NCBI RefSeq assembly: GCF_900108955.1 | Contig: NZ_FNYA01000002.1 | Span: 434,001 to 498,000, forward strand | From: Flavobacterium terrigena | GTDB taxonomy: Bacteria; Bacteroidota; Bacteroidia; Flavobacteriales; Flavobacteriaceae | Direction of reading: 5' to 3' | DNA: 64,000 nucleotides | In this document: piece after piece, positions 24,715-32,691 of the stretch | Numbering within the stretch: position 1 is the stretch's first letter | Layout: the number at the start of each line of letters is the position of its first letter | Made by a program: the position numbers and the translations under genes | Notes under the pieces: model-generated | Told to the model about the DNA's origin: nothing | The model's input: the letters and a program-made list of their open reading frames with translations, nothing else | Database searches by the model: none

Positions 24715-25698
24715 TTAAATTGTGTGTTTAGTGTTAAAAATTGTTTTTAAAATGTTGTTTAATCTTTCATATTCTATCAAGAATGCATCGTGTCCGTGAA
24801 TGGAATTTATTTCGTGATAGGTTAAGTTTTTTGTTGTGCTGCTTAATAAATTATGCGTTTTGATATTTTCATTTGGCGCGAAAAAATAATCGCTATTAAT
24901 GGCTATTTGATGTATTTTTGTTGTGGAAATTTTTGCAAAATCTTGTAAATCGTTTTCCGTGCTACTTTCTCCAATCGTCTTTAACAAATGATTCATTAAT
25001 TTGTAGGCACTTAATTCAAATCTTCCGGTTAATTTTTCACCGTGATGCAACAACCAAGATTCGACTTTATAACTATTTTGATTGTCATTTCTTTCCGAAT
25101 TAAATTTCGCCGATAATGATTGTGGCGTTCTGTACAATAACATGGCGTGCAATCTGGCATCGTGAATTGGATTTTTCGAATTATTCAGAATCACATCTTG
25201 CACCAAAACATTTCCGATAAGCCAATCATTTGCTTTCCAGTTTGTTGCTATTGGAATTAAATTCTGAATAGCTTTTGGCTTTAAAAGCGCCATTTCCCAT
25301 GCAATTGCTCCACCTAAACTTCCACCAATTACGGCGAAAAGTTGGTTTATTTTTAAATATTCTAATCCTTTCCAAAACAAAGAAGCGACATCTTTTGTGG
25401 TGAAACTTTTATAATTTTCAATTAAATTCTCCACTTCATTATCGTACCCATTTCCTGGAATATTAAATGCGATTATGGTGTTTTTTTTTGTATCGATTAC
25501 TTTGTTTTCTCCAACTACATCATTCCACCAGCCGTTTTGACCTTCTACATTTGAATTCCCAGTTAAAGCATGATTGACCAACACAATTGGCGCCATTCCT
25601 ATAGGTAAACCAAAAGTTTGAAACGATAAATTTATTTTACTCACTTCACCAGATTGAAGTAAAAAATTTGATATTTTAATATTTTGTAATGCTTTCAT
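24715..25698 (-). CDS. metX: Homoserine O-acetyltransferase
   Basis: A 327-residue alpha/beta hydrolase-fold acyltransferase that activates homoserine with acetyl-CoA for homocysteine synthesis. The nucleophile elbow AVIGGSLGGAIAWEMAL (Ser at about residue 140), NHALTGNSNVEG with the oxyanion region, and the His of IHGHDAFLIEY complete the Ser-Asp-His triad; TNWKANDWLIGN fits the MetX family. It is the first structural gene after two tandem attenuators (25749-26046) and a promoter with paired operators, and it is two bases from the homoserine dehydrogenase gene. Length is slightly short for MetX (about 350). Confidence 0.92.
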   Translation of the reverse strand: MKALQNIKISNFLLQSGEVSKINLSFQTFGLPIGMAPIVLVNHALTGNSNVEGQNGWWNDVVGENKVIDTKKNTIIAFNIPGNGYDNEVENLIENYKSFTTKDVASLFWKGLEYLKINQLFAVIGGSLGGAIAWEMALLKPKAIQNLIPIATNWKANDWLIGNVLVQDVILNNSKNPIHDARLHAMLLYRTPQSLSAKFNSERNDNQNSYKVESWLLHHGEKLTGRFELSAYKLMNHLLKTIGESSTENDLQDFAKISTTKIHQIAINSDYFFAPNENIKTHNLLSSTTKNLTYHEINSIHGHDAFLIEYERLNNILKTIFNTKHTI

Positions 25699-25748
25699 TT
25701 ATTTTTAAACTGCTATTATTTTATGAGATTCTGAAACTGGTTCAGAAT

Positions 25749-25787
25749 TAAAAAACCCTCTTGGAACATTTACCAAAAGGGTTTTTT
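25749..25787 (-). terminator. Attenuator terminator 2 ahead of metX
   Basis: On the minus strand AAAAACCCTTTTGG pairs with CCAAGAGGGTTTTT (one G-U) around loop TAAATGTT, ending in a T-run 51 bp before metX. Its 5' arm plus loop start CTTTTGGTAA (25770-25779) is complementary over 10 bp (one G-U) to TTGCCAAAAG (25819-25828), the last codons of the Met-rich leader, so an antiterminator can form. Confidence 0.88.
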
Positions 25788-25815
25788 AGTTGAACTAAAA
25801 CTAAATTTTACTCTT

Positions 25816-25896
25816 TCACTTTTGGCAATACTTATTTGGCACATACATGCACATCATCATTCGTCTCATCATCATATAATTGTTTAATGCTTTCAT
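25816..25896 (-). CDS. Methionine-rich leader peptide of the metX operon (leader 2)
   Basis: A 26-codon ORF, ATG at 25896 and TGA at 25816. It begins MKALNNYMMMRRMMMCMYV and ends CQK; 8 of 26 codons are ATG, in two runs of three plus one more. The last four codons contain TTGCCAAAAG, complementary to the 5' arm of the terminator at 25749-25787. Scarcity of charged Met-tRNA would stall ribosomes in the Met runs, expose this segment and prevent termination. Regulation by methionine is inferred from codon content and RNA pairing. Confidence 0.87.
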   Translation of the reverse strand: MKALNNYMMMRRMMMCMYVPNKYCQK

Positions 25897-25917
25897 GTTT
25901 TTATTTAAGTTGATTTT

Positions 25918-25946
25918 AAAAAAAAGCCTCTGCGTTGGCAGAGGCT
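25918..25946 (-). terminator. Attenuator terminator 1 ahead of metX
   Basis: On the minus strand AGCCTCTGC pairs perfectly with GCAGAGGCT around CAAC, followed by a T-run. CAGAGG in the last codons of leader 1 (+ strand 25991-25996) can pair with its 5' arm CCTCTG. Its stem is nearly the same as that of the first cys attenuator (37597-37626). Confidence 0.85.
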
Positions 25947-25986
25947 AAATGTTGCATTGTGTTTAGTAGGTTAAATTTATGCAATA

Positions 25987-26046
25987 CTATCCTCTGTGTG
26001 GAAATCCACACATTGTCATTCGAATATTATATGTTATAAATCTCAT
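25987..26046 (-). CDS. Leader peptide 1 of the metX operon
   Basis: A 19-codon ORF, ATG at 26046 and TAG at 25987, encoding MRFITYNIRMTMCGFPHRG. The codons MTMC are followed by a perfect hairpin GTGTGG-ATTT-CCACAC (25996-26011) and by CAGAGG, which can pair with the terminator at 25918-25946. An internal ATG (MTMCGFPHRG) is an alternative start. The Met/Cys content is modest, so the sensed amino acid is less certain than for leader 2; position and pairing support a leader role. Confidence 0.65.
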   Translation of the reverse strand: MRFITYNIRMTMCGFPHRG

Positions 26047-26070
26047 CTATCGTTGTTGTTTTTGATGGGG

Positions 26071-26078
26071 CAAACTTA
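26071..26078 (-). promoter_or_regulatory. -7 box of the metX operon promoter
   Basis: TAAGTTTG on the minus strand matches TAnnTTTG, 24 bp before leader 1. The proximal operator palindrome directly abuts and partly overlaps it. Confidence 0.7.
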
Positions 26079-26122
26079 GAGAAATATTTCTCCATAAAAA
26101 AACTTTATAGATAAATTTTCTA
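26077..26122. promoter_or_regulatory. Paired sulfur-regulon operators at the metX promoter
   Basis: The proximal copy contains the perfect 14-bp palindrome GAGAAATATTTCTC (26079-26092). The distal copy is TAGATAAATTTTCTA (26108-26122). The TAGA starts are 31 bp apart, about three helical turns. The proximal copy overlaps the -7 box, a position suited to repression. The element recurs at the cys, transsulfuration and metH promoters. Confidence 0.65.
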
Positions 26123-26213
26123 AATTTTGTTATTTTAAATCATTAAAATAGATTTTTATTCTATATAAATCATTTAATCGTCAAAAAAAATCTAGTGATT
26201 AGAAATATTTAAC

Positions 26214-27668
26214 TTAAACTATTTTCAGTAACATTCTGATACTAAAAACAATAACTAAAAACGCTACTAATAATAAAGCAATTTTCTGAGGTAATCTTCC
26301 TGCAAGCCTTGCACTTAAAGGCGCTGCAATTGAGCCACCAATAATTAAACCTAAAATTATATACCAATGACTAATTCCTAATGAAGTGAAAAAAGTGATT
26401 GAAGCAGCTAATGTGACAAAAAATTCCGCCAAACTTACTGTTCCAACAACATAACTTGACTTTCTTCCTTTCGATAAAAGTGTTGAAGTTACAATTGGAC
26501 CCCAGCCACCGCCTCCAAAAGCATCGAAAAAGCCACCAACAAACCCTAACAAACTCGTGTTTTTAAGTTGTTTCTTTTCGATTCTCTTTTTGCACGCTAA
26601 AATGATCAATCGAATTCCGATTAATAACGTATAACTTGCCAGAATTCCGTACGTAATGACTTCATATTTATTTCCTAGATAAATCAATAACAAAGCTCCA
26701 GCAACTGCTCCAATTACACCCGGAATGGCAATCCAGAAAAATAATTTCTTATTTACATTTCCGAATTTATAATGTGAAAAACCACTAATTCCGCTGGAAA
26801 ACATTTCCGCCGTATGGATACTTCCACTGATTGCGGGAAGTTTTATTCCTAGCAACATCATACTAGTAGAACACGTTACTCCATAGCCTAAACCTAAAGC
26901 ACCATCTACTAATTGAGCAAAAAAACCAATTAATAACATTCCATAAAATGCATTTGGAATATATTGAGTTTGATGCCATAATTCTTTAAAAGAAATAAAT
27001 TCAGAAAGTCCAAATCCTAAGAAAAAAAACATAAATAACAACGTGATTTGCAACACCAATCTTTTATATTTTTTAGCCTCTTGTTTTTCTTTTTTCTTTG
27101 ACGAAAAAACTTCCGTTGCTTTATTTAAATCGGCTAATTTTTGATTAAAATCTCCCTTATGTTGGTTTCTAAATTCGTTTAGTTGTGTGATATTTTCTTC
27201 AATTTCATTTGGAATTACTTCTGTAAAATATTCTCGCAATCGCTTGGCTAAAACTGGCGATTTTCCGTTAGTAGAAATCGCAATTTTTAAATTTCCTTTG
27301 TTCACAATCGAACCCAAATAAAAATCACATAAATCGGGTTGATCCGCCGCATTTACTTTAATTCCTTTTCCTTTGGCTAACTCTCTAACGTTTCGATTTA
27401 CTTCTGGTTTATCAGTTGCAATAATTACAAAATCTTTGTTTTCTAAATCAGTTGCTTCAAAAGCTCTTTCGTAAAAAGAAATAGTTGAATTTTGACGAAT
27501 AATTTCCTTCAACTTCGGATGAAAATAAGTCGCAACCAAGATTAAATTAATCTTAGGGTTTTGCCTTAATAAGGTTTCTGCTTTTTCCAAACCAACATTT
27601 CCACCGCCCACAATTAAAAAGCGGGCGGTTTCTGTTTTTAGGAAAACTGGAAATAATGTATTACTCAT
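26214..27668 (-). CDS. Fusion of siroheme synthase (precorrin-2 dehydrogenase) and TSUP sulfite/sulfate-type transporter
   Basis: A 484-residue fusion. Residues 1 to about 160 form a CysG-N/Met8-like domain: NLFPVFLKTE-type start, FLIVGGGNVGLEKAETLL (NAD-binding), VIIATDKPEVN, VNAADQPDLCDFYLGSIV and AISTNGKSPVLAKRLRE. After a charged linker (about 175-200), residues about 205-484 hold eight or so membrane helices of the TauE/SafE (TSUP) family, with LVDGALGLGYGVTCSTSMM and GFVGGFFDAFGGGGWGPIV as the two characteristic repeats. The enzyme part makes sirohydrochlorin and perhaps inserts iron for sulfite reductase; the membrane part likely exports or imports sulfite, sulfate or a related anion. 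Last gene of the cys operon, overlapping DUF2490 by 8 bp. Confidence 0.9.
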   Translation of the reverse strand: MSNTLFPVFLKTETARFLIVGGGNVGLEKAETLLRQNPKINLILVATYFHPKLKEIIRQNSTISFYERAFEATDLENKDFVIIATDKPEVNRNVRELAKGKGIKVNAADQPDLCDFYLGSIVNKGNLKIAISTNGKSPVLAKRLREYFTEVIPNEIEENITQLNEFRNQHKGDFNQKLADLNKATEVFSSKKKEKQEAKKYKRLVLQITLLFMFFFLGFGLSEFISFKELWHQTQYIPNAFYGMLLIGFFAQLVDGALGLGYGVTCSTSMMLLGIKLPAISGSIHTAEMFSSGISGFSHYKFGNVNKKLFFWIAIPGVIGAVAGALLLIYLGNKYEVITYGILASYTLLIGIRLIILACKKRIEKKQLKNTSLLGFVGGFFDAFGGGGWGPIVTSTLLSKGRKSSYVVGTVSLAEFFVTLAASITFFTSLGISHWYIILGLIIGGSIAAPLSARLAGRLPQKIALLLVAFLVIVFSIRMLLKIV

Positions 27669-28407
27669 TTTTTTTCTTTTTTAAATCAATACTGTGAAAA
27701 ATGGACAATCTTAAAATATCTCTATTATAAAAATCGGTTCCTGATTTTTGTTGCTGAAACCAATTCATATAACCAATTTCAAAAGCATACGATTTATTCA
27801 CTTTATAATTTAGTGCGAGATAAACTCTATTTTGGTCGAACGTATTTTTGACAATCTTTTTTCCTAGATTAAACATTATTTCATCTTTAATTTTAAGAAG
27901 TAATTTTTCATTTCCTTCTTTTTTCCAAATCGGAAAATCTAATCCTAATTGATAACGCAATCGGAAATTTGAAAAGTGATAACCACCAACTAATTTGCCA
28001 TTTTCTACATCATGAAAAAAACGTGCTTCCGCTTTATAACGATGATTAATTGTTATAAATCTTAGTTTTTGCTTGTTACTAAAACCGATATCTGGACGCA
28101 ATTCCGGAACCGTTAAATTACTTTCAGAATTCGGGTTATTCGGGTTTTGTAAAAACAATGTCATTCCCGAAGAAGCCTTCCAGTCTTCAATTAATTTCCT
28201 TTCTAAATTTAACCTAAACACCAATTGATGTTGGGCTGTTGGATTATAAAACTGTCGTTCTTGAATTTCGCTATTCAAACTCCAATTCTCGTTAAACTTT
28301 AAACTGTTGTAATATCCATACCAAATCAATTGTTGATTTTCTACCTTTTTTTGCGCTAATAAAAACTCAGGAATCAATAAAATAATTACTAAAACTATCT
28401 TCTTCAT
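27661..28407 (-). CDS. DUF2490 outer-membrane beta-barrel-like protein
   Basis: A 248-residue exported protein (signal peptide MKKIVLVIILLIPEFLLAQ). The mature part shows alternating beta strands with aromatic ends (QLIWYGYYNSLKFNENWSL, HQLVFRLNLERKL, NHRYKAEARFF, FRLRYQLGLDF), as in the DUF2490 family thought to form small outer-membrane barrels. Function unknown. Its start overlaps the cysI stop (TAATG) and its end overlaps the siroheme synthase-TSUP gene, so it belongs to the sulfate assimilation operon. A role in anion passage or periplasmic handling of sulfur compounds is possible but speculative. Confidence 0.8.
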   Translation of the reverse strand: MKKIVLVIILLIPEFLLAQKKVENQQLIWYGYYNSLKFNENWSLNSEIQERQFYNPTAQHQLVFRLNLERKLIEDWKASSGMTLFLQNPNNPNSESNLTVPELRPDIGFSNKQKLRFITINHRYKAEARFFHDVENGKLVGGYHFSNFRLRYQLGLDFPIWKKEGNEKLLLKIKDEIMFNLGKKIVKNTFDQNRVYLALNYKVNKSYAFEIGYMNWFQQQKSGTDFYNRDILRLSIFHSIDLKKKKNE

Positions 28408-30050
28408 TAGTTCAAAATTGCTCGGTAAGTATAATCTCCGAAAGTTTCATTTTCTAACTTCTCTATGACATACTTTCCTAATAAAACATCTACATCTTCT
28501 AAAATTTGTGATTCAGTTTGTTTCTCTTTATAAATTGTATTCAAACGCGTTCCTAAACGGTCGCCGCCTAACATGAAATTATATTGTTCTGGACCTGTTC
28601 CAACGAAACCAAGTTCCGCAACATACGGACGACCACAGCCATTTGGACAACCCGTCATACGAATGGAAATTTCATCATTTGTTAATTCGTATTTGGCTAG
28701 AATTGGTTCAATTTTTGTTACCAATTCTGGTAAATAACGTTGTGCTTCCGCCAAGGCTAACGGACAAGTTGGCAACGCCACACACGCCATCGAATTTTTT
28801 CGTAAAGCACTTTCTAGTTTTTCGATATCATGTTGCGATAACAAAGCTTCTACTTTTGATTTATTACTTTCTTCAATTTCTCCTAAAATCAGATTTTGAT
28901 TTCCTGAAAAAATGAAATTACTGATGCCCAATTGCGCCAATTCGAACAAAAACTGCTTTTGATCAGGTTTAATCACACCATGTTCTACAAACAACGTATA
29001 AAACCATTTCCCTTGATGATTTTTTTCCCAACCAAAACGGTCACTTCTTTCTGTAAACGTGTATTTTCTTTCAGGTTCGAATTCAAATCCGATGCGACTT
29101 TCTAATTCTTTTTTGAAACCTTCCACCGTTAATTTATCAACTGTATATTTCAATCGAGATAATTTTCTATCGACACGATTTCCAAAATCACGTTGCACCG
29201 TTAAAATTTCATACACGGCTTTTAGCGTTTTTTCTTCTGTATCCGTGAAACCAATAATACTTCCTAAACGAGAATACGTATTTGGATTTCCGTGAGTTGT
29301 AGCCAAACCACCGCCGATTGCGATATTGAAACCTTTCAATACATTGTTTTCGATAATAGCAATTAATCCAATATCGTTGGTAAACACATCTACATCATTA
29401 CTTGGTGGAATGGCGATTGCGATTTTAAATTTTCTCGGCAAATAGCGATCTTCATACAATGGATCGGCTTCAGATGAACGTTCGTAAATTTTTTCACCAT
29501 CGATAAAAACCTCGTAATACGATTGCGTTTTAGGCAAAAGCAAGGTTGAAATTTTATCGGCATACTCGTAAATTTGTTGATGAATGGCTGAAATTTGCGG
29601 ATGCGAACTCACAATCACATTTCGGTTTACATCGCCACACGCCGCAATTGAATCTAATTTTGCGGTGTTAAACGCTTGAATGGTTGGTCGTAATTGATGT
29701 TTTAGCAATCCATGTAATTGCACCGTTTGTCTTGTTGTGATTTTTAAAGTTCCTGTTCCAAATTGTTCTGAAATTTCATGCGTTGCAATCCACTGATTGG
29801 CGTTAATTACACCACCAGGAATTCTCAAACGAATCATAAATGAATATAATTTGTCTAATTTTTTGGCTGCTCTTTCTACTCTTCTGTCGCGGTCGTCTTG
29901 CACATACATTCCGTGAAATTTCACTAAAGTTTCGTCGTCCGGACGCACATTTCCTGTATGATTATCTAAATCGATACTTTCCTTTAATGTTCCTCTAAGA
30001 CCATCACTTTTGGTCTTGATATGTTCTACTGCTGATAATTTTTTGCTCAT
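28407..30050 (-). CDS. cysI: Assimilatory sulfite reductase, siroheme/4Fe-4S subunit
   Basis: A 547-residue hemoprotein reducing sulfite to sulfide. Siroheme and iron-sulfur ligands are in MACVALPTCPLALAEAQ (Cys-x5-Cys) and MTGCPNGCGRP (Cys-x3-Cys) around residues 425-480. The siroheme-contacting FHGMYVQDDRDRR and FGTGTLKITTRQTVQLHG are also conserved, as are the parasite-domain repeats. I chose the ATG at 30050 (MSKKLSAVEHIKTKSDGLRG) over an upstream one at 30086 that adds an untypical Cys-rich dozen residues. It follows cysJ by 91 bp containing AAAAGGCA repeats, and overlaps DUF2490 (TAATG). It works with CysJ-type flavoprotein; a ferredoxin-dependent nitrite/sulfite reductase is the alternative. 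Confidence 0.92.
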   Translation of the reverse strand: MSKKLSAVEHIKTKSDGLRGTLKESIDLDNHTGNVRPDDETLVKFHGMYVQDDRDRRVERAAKKLDKLYSFMIRLRIPGGVINANQWIATHEISEQFGTGTLKITTRQTVQLHGLLKHQLRPTIQAFNTAKLDSIAACGDVNRNVIVSSHPQISAIHQQIYEYADKISTLLLPKTQSYYEVFIDGEKIYERSSEADPLYEDRYLPRKFKIAIAIPPSNDVDVFTNDIGLIAIIENNVLKGFNIAIGGGLATTHGNPNTYSRLGSIIGFTDTEEKTLKAVYEILTVQRDFGNRVDRKLSRLKYTVDKLTVEGFKKELESRIGFEFEPERKYTFTERSDRFGWEKNHQGKWFYTLFVEHGVIKPDQKQFLFELAQLGISNFIFSGNQNLILGEIEESNKSKVEALLSQHDIEKLESALRKNSMACVALPTCPLALAEAQRYLPELVTKIEPILAKYELTNDEISIRMTGCPNGCGRPYVAELGFVGTGPEQYNFMLGGDRLGTRLNTIYKEKQTESQILEDVDVLLGKYVIEKLENETFGDYTYRAILN

Positions 30051-30141
30051 TTTATTTATTTTTTTAAGGCATAAGCAAAAAGGCAAAAGGCAAAAGTTTT
30101 AACTCTCATTATCTTATCCCTTTTTACTATTGCCTAATCAC

Positions 30142-31803
30142 TTAATACACGTCTTTTTGATATTTTCCTTGATTCTCTAATTCTTCCAAAACTTGTTTAG
30201 CATCGCTTTCTGAGATATTTCGCTCTTTTGAAATAACCTCAACAATGGCTTGTTCTACATCTTGACTCATTGGATTTTTTTGTCCGCAGATGTAAATACT
30301 GGCGCCGTTTTCTAACCAAGAATTAAATTCCTTTGCTTTTTCTCGAATTCTGTCTTGCACATAAATTTTACGTTCTTGATCTCTTGAAAAAGCCGTATCT
30401 AATTTCGTCAACACACCAGTTGTTAGCCATTCTTGAATTTCGGTTTGATAGTAAAAATCTAACACGAAATGTTGTTCACCAAAAAACAACCAGTTTTTAC
30501 CTTCGGCTCCGGTCACATCTCTTTCTGCCAAGAAACTTCTGAAAGGTGCAATTCCAGTTCCTGGGCCAATCATAATAATATCCGTTTCTTCGTTTGGCAA
30601 TCGGAAATTTTGATTTTTATGTATATAAAATTCCAGTTGTTCTTCTAAAGGAAAATCGGCTAAAAATTCTGATGTTAAACCTGTTTTGATTTCATCATCC
30701 ACGTTGAATTTATTCAAATTAACCGTTAAATGCACTTGTCCCTCATGCGCTTCCGAAGATGACGAAATAGAATATAATCTTGGAGCAATTGGCAAAAGCA
30801 AAGCAATCACTTCTTCTAATTTTACTTTTTTAGGTTGGTGTTTTTGAATGATATCTAACAAATTAGCTTTCTCTTCAATAATTTCAATTTCAAACAACTT
30901 TGAAAAAGCTTCCAATGATTTTTTAGACAAACCTCTCACATTTTTATCTGCAAGAATTGAATAATCTTCTTCTTCAAAATACGTTGCAATGGCTTGAATT
31001 TCTGCTTCTTTATTTTTTGGAAAAACACCTAAAGCATCACCAGGTTCGTAACTAATTTCATCATCAGATTCAATTTCGATATGATAGGTTTCTTTGTCCG
31101 AACCTTTGTCATTCAATACGACTTTATGACTAATTTTTCCTAAATAATTTTTCTTACCAGAAGAAACAATTGAACTTGTTGGTTTTACTTCATTCGTTAC
31201 ATTTGAGTCAATATTTTGAAAAGCTTTTTGTAAATCACTTTCCCAAATTGAAACAGTTTCTGCAAAATCAACATCTGCTTTTACTAATGGTAACAAACGT
31301 TTTGCTCCTTTTTCTTCTAGAACCTCATCTAACAAAATTCCTGCATTAGAAAACAACGGATACGAAGAATCTCCAAGTCCTAAAACGGCAAAAGAAACTT
31401 TGCTAAAATTCGCATTTGACGCTTTTAATTTTTCGTAAAATGGTATGGCATTTTGAGGAAATTCTCCTTCACCTTGTGTACTCATTACAAATAAGACCAG
31501 ACTTTCTTTTTCAAGTTTAGCCACATCATATTGAAAAACATCAATAGCTTTTGCTTGAATTTTATTCTTTTTGAAAGCCGCCAATAAATTAGAAGCTACT
31601 TTTTTAGAATTTCCAGTTTCAGTTCCATACACAATTAGAGGTTTTACAGTTACCGAAGGAATTGTATTGTTTTCAGTGATTCCACCTAACAACTCCACTC
31701 GATCTAAAAACCCAGATAAATAACCTTTGGTCCAGATAATTTCTTCTTTTGAAGCATTTTGTGCTAATTGTTGTAATAACGATAGTTTAGTTTCAGACAG
31801 CAT
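30142..31803 (-). CDS. cysJ: Sulfite reductase flavoprotein (diflavin reductase)
   Basis: A 553-residue diflavin reductase that passes electrons from NADPH to CysI. After ~60 N-terminal residues comes a flavodoxin domain (IVYGTETGNSKKVA, VMSTQGEGEFPQNAIPF, VLGLGDSSYPLF), then the FAD-binding domain (PGDALGVFPKN, APRLYSISSSSEAHEGQVHLTV) and the NADPH domain (MIGPGTGIAPFRSFLAERD, IYICGQKNPMSQDV). The C-terminus GKYQKDVY fits the family. I start at the ATG at 31803 (MLSETKLSLLQQLAQ), which overlaps the cobA stop by 11 bp; the longer frame adds an Ile-rich stretch inside cobA. Confidence 0.92.
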   Translation of the reverse strand: MLSETKLSLLQQLAQNASKEEIIWTKGYLSGFLDRVELLGGITENNTIPSVTVKPLIVYGTETGNSKKVASNLLAAFKKNKIQAKAIDVFQYDVAKLEKESLVLFVMSTQGEGEFPQNAIPFYEKLKASNANFSKVSFAVLGLGDSSYPLFSNAGILLDEVLEEKGAKRLLPLVKADVDFAETVSIWESDLQKAFQNIDSNVTNEVKPTSSIVSSGKKNYLGKISHKVVLNDKGSDKETYHIEIESDDEISYEPGDALGVFPKNKEAEIQAIATYFEEEDYSILADKNVRGLSKKSLEAFSKLFEIEIIEEKANLLDIIQKHQPKKVKLEEVIALLLPIAPRLYSISSSSEAHEGQVHLTVNLNKFNVDDEIKTGLTSEFLADFPLEEQLEFYIHKNQNFRLPNEETDIIMIGPGTGIAPFRSFLAERDVTGAEGKNWLFFGEQHFVLDFYYQTEIQEWLTTGVLTKLDTAFSRDQERKIYVQDRIREKAKEFNSWLENGASIYICGQKNPMSQDVEQAIVEVISKERNISESDAKQVLEELENQGKYQKDVY

Positions 31804-32611
31804 TTTGGAATATATTTTTATGATTATCGAAATAAGATTCTGTTGTATTTTTTTCAGTGAACCATGAATATTGTTCATGTAAATTCACCACTTTTCCTAT
31901 GATTAATAGTGTTGGCACAAATTCAAATTCAGGCAAAGATTTTGATTGGATATTTTCAAAAGAAAACACGTTTGTTTTTTGATTGGGCGTAGTTGCTTGT
32001 TGCACCACAGCCAAACCTTTTTCTAAATCAATACCAAGATTTAAAAGTTGTTGCGTTAAAAAATCAAGACGTTGTCCGCTCATGTAAAAAACCAAAGTAT
32101 CTTCTGTTGTCGCCCAGTCTTTCCATTGGTCGTACTGCACTTTATCTAAATCGTAAAGCGTTAAAAATCGCACACCTCTTGAAAAACCTCTAGCCGTTAG
32201 AGGAATTCCCGTATAAGCTGCAGCGCCAAAAGCCGCTGAGATTCCTGGAATGATTTCATAAGGAATTTCATGTTTCTTAACCGTTTGTAATTCATCTAAC
32301 ACATTAGAAAATAAAGTAGCATCGCCACCTTTTAATCGCAATACCAATTTCCCTTGCAAAGCGAATTCCACTATAAGTTCGTTAATATCTTTTTGTGGTG
32401 TCCAAATGCCTTTTGAACATTGTTTACCCACATAAATTACTTCTGCATCTTTTCTGGCATATTCTTCAATTAGTATTGGTGAGACCAATCTGTCTGTTAA
32501 AACCACATCGGCAGTTTGCAAATATTTTAATGCTTTTAGGCTGATTAAATCGGGATCTCCAGGACCAGCTCCAGCCAAAATAACTCTCCCTTTTTTTGCT
32601 ATTTGTATCAT
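31793..32611 (-). CDS. cobA: Uroporphyrinogen-III C-methyltransferase
   Basis: A 272-residue SAM-dependent methyltransferase that makes precorrin-2 for siroheme. Motifs: VILAGAGPGDPDLISLKA (SAM-binding), ADVVLTDRLVSPILI, LRLKGGDATLF, EIIPGISAAFGAAAYTGIPLTARG and YMSGQRL. It starts MIQIAKKGRV at 32611; an upstream start would add twenty unlikely residues over a hairpin spacer. It supplies precorrin-2 to the siroheme synthase domain of the TSUP fusion in the same operon, and so supports sulfite reductase. The gene end overlaps cysJ by 11 bp. The symbol sumT is also used. Confidence 0.92.
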   Translation of the reverse strand: MIQIAKKGRVILAGAGPGDPDLISLKALKYLQTADVVLTDRLVSPILIEEYARKDAEVIYVGKQCSKGIWTPQKDINELIVEFALQGKLVLRLKGGDATLFSNVLDELQTVKKHEIPYEIIPGISAAFGAAAYTGIPLTARGFSRGVRFLTLYDLDKVQYDQWKDWATTEDTLVFYMSGQRLDFLTQQLLNLGIDLEKGLAVVQQATTPNQKTNVFSFENIQSKSLPEFEFVPTLLIIGKVVNLHEQYSWFTEKNTTESYFDNHKNIFQNAV

Positions 32612-32624
32612 AATTATTTTTGAA

Positions 32625-32682
32625 ATTAGGCGTAGAAATAGCTGCTCCGCGTTAATAACGAAGTACAATTTCTACAATAAAT
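32625..32682. repeat. Inverted repeat in the cysK-cobA spacer
   Basis: GTAGAAAT and ATTTCTAC flank a ~40-base interior with further partial pairing (GTACTTCG / CGGAGCAGC), so the RNA of either strand can fold into a long imperfect hairpin. No T-run follows, so it is not a clear terminator. It may be a processing or partial-termination site. Confidence 0.4.
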
Positions 32683-32691
32683 CACTGATTT

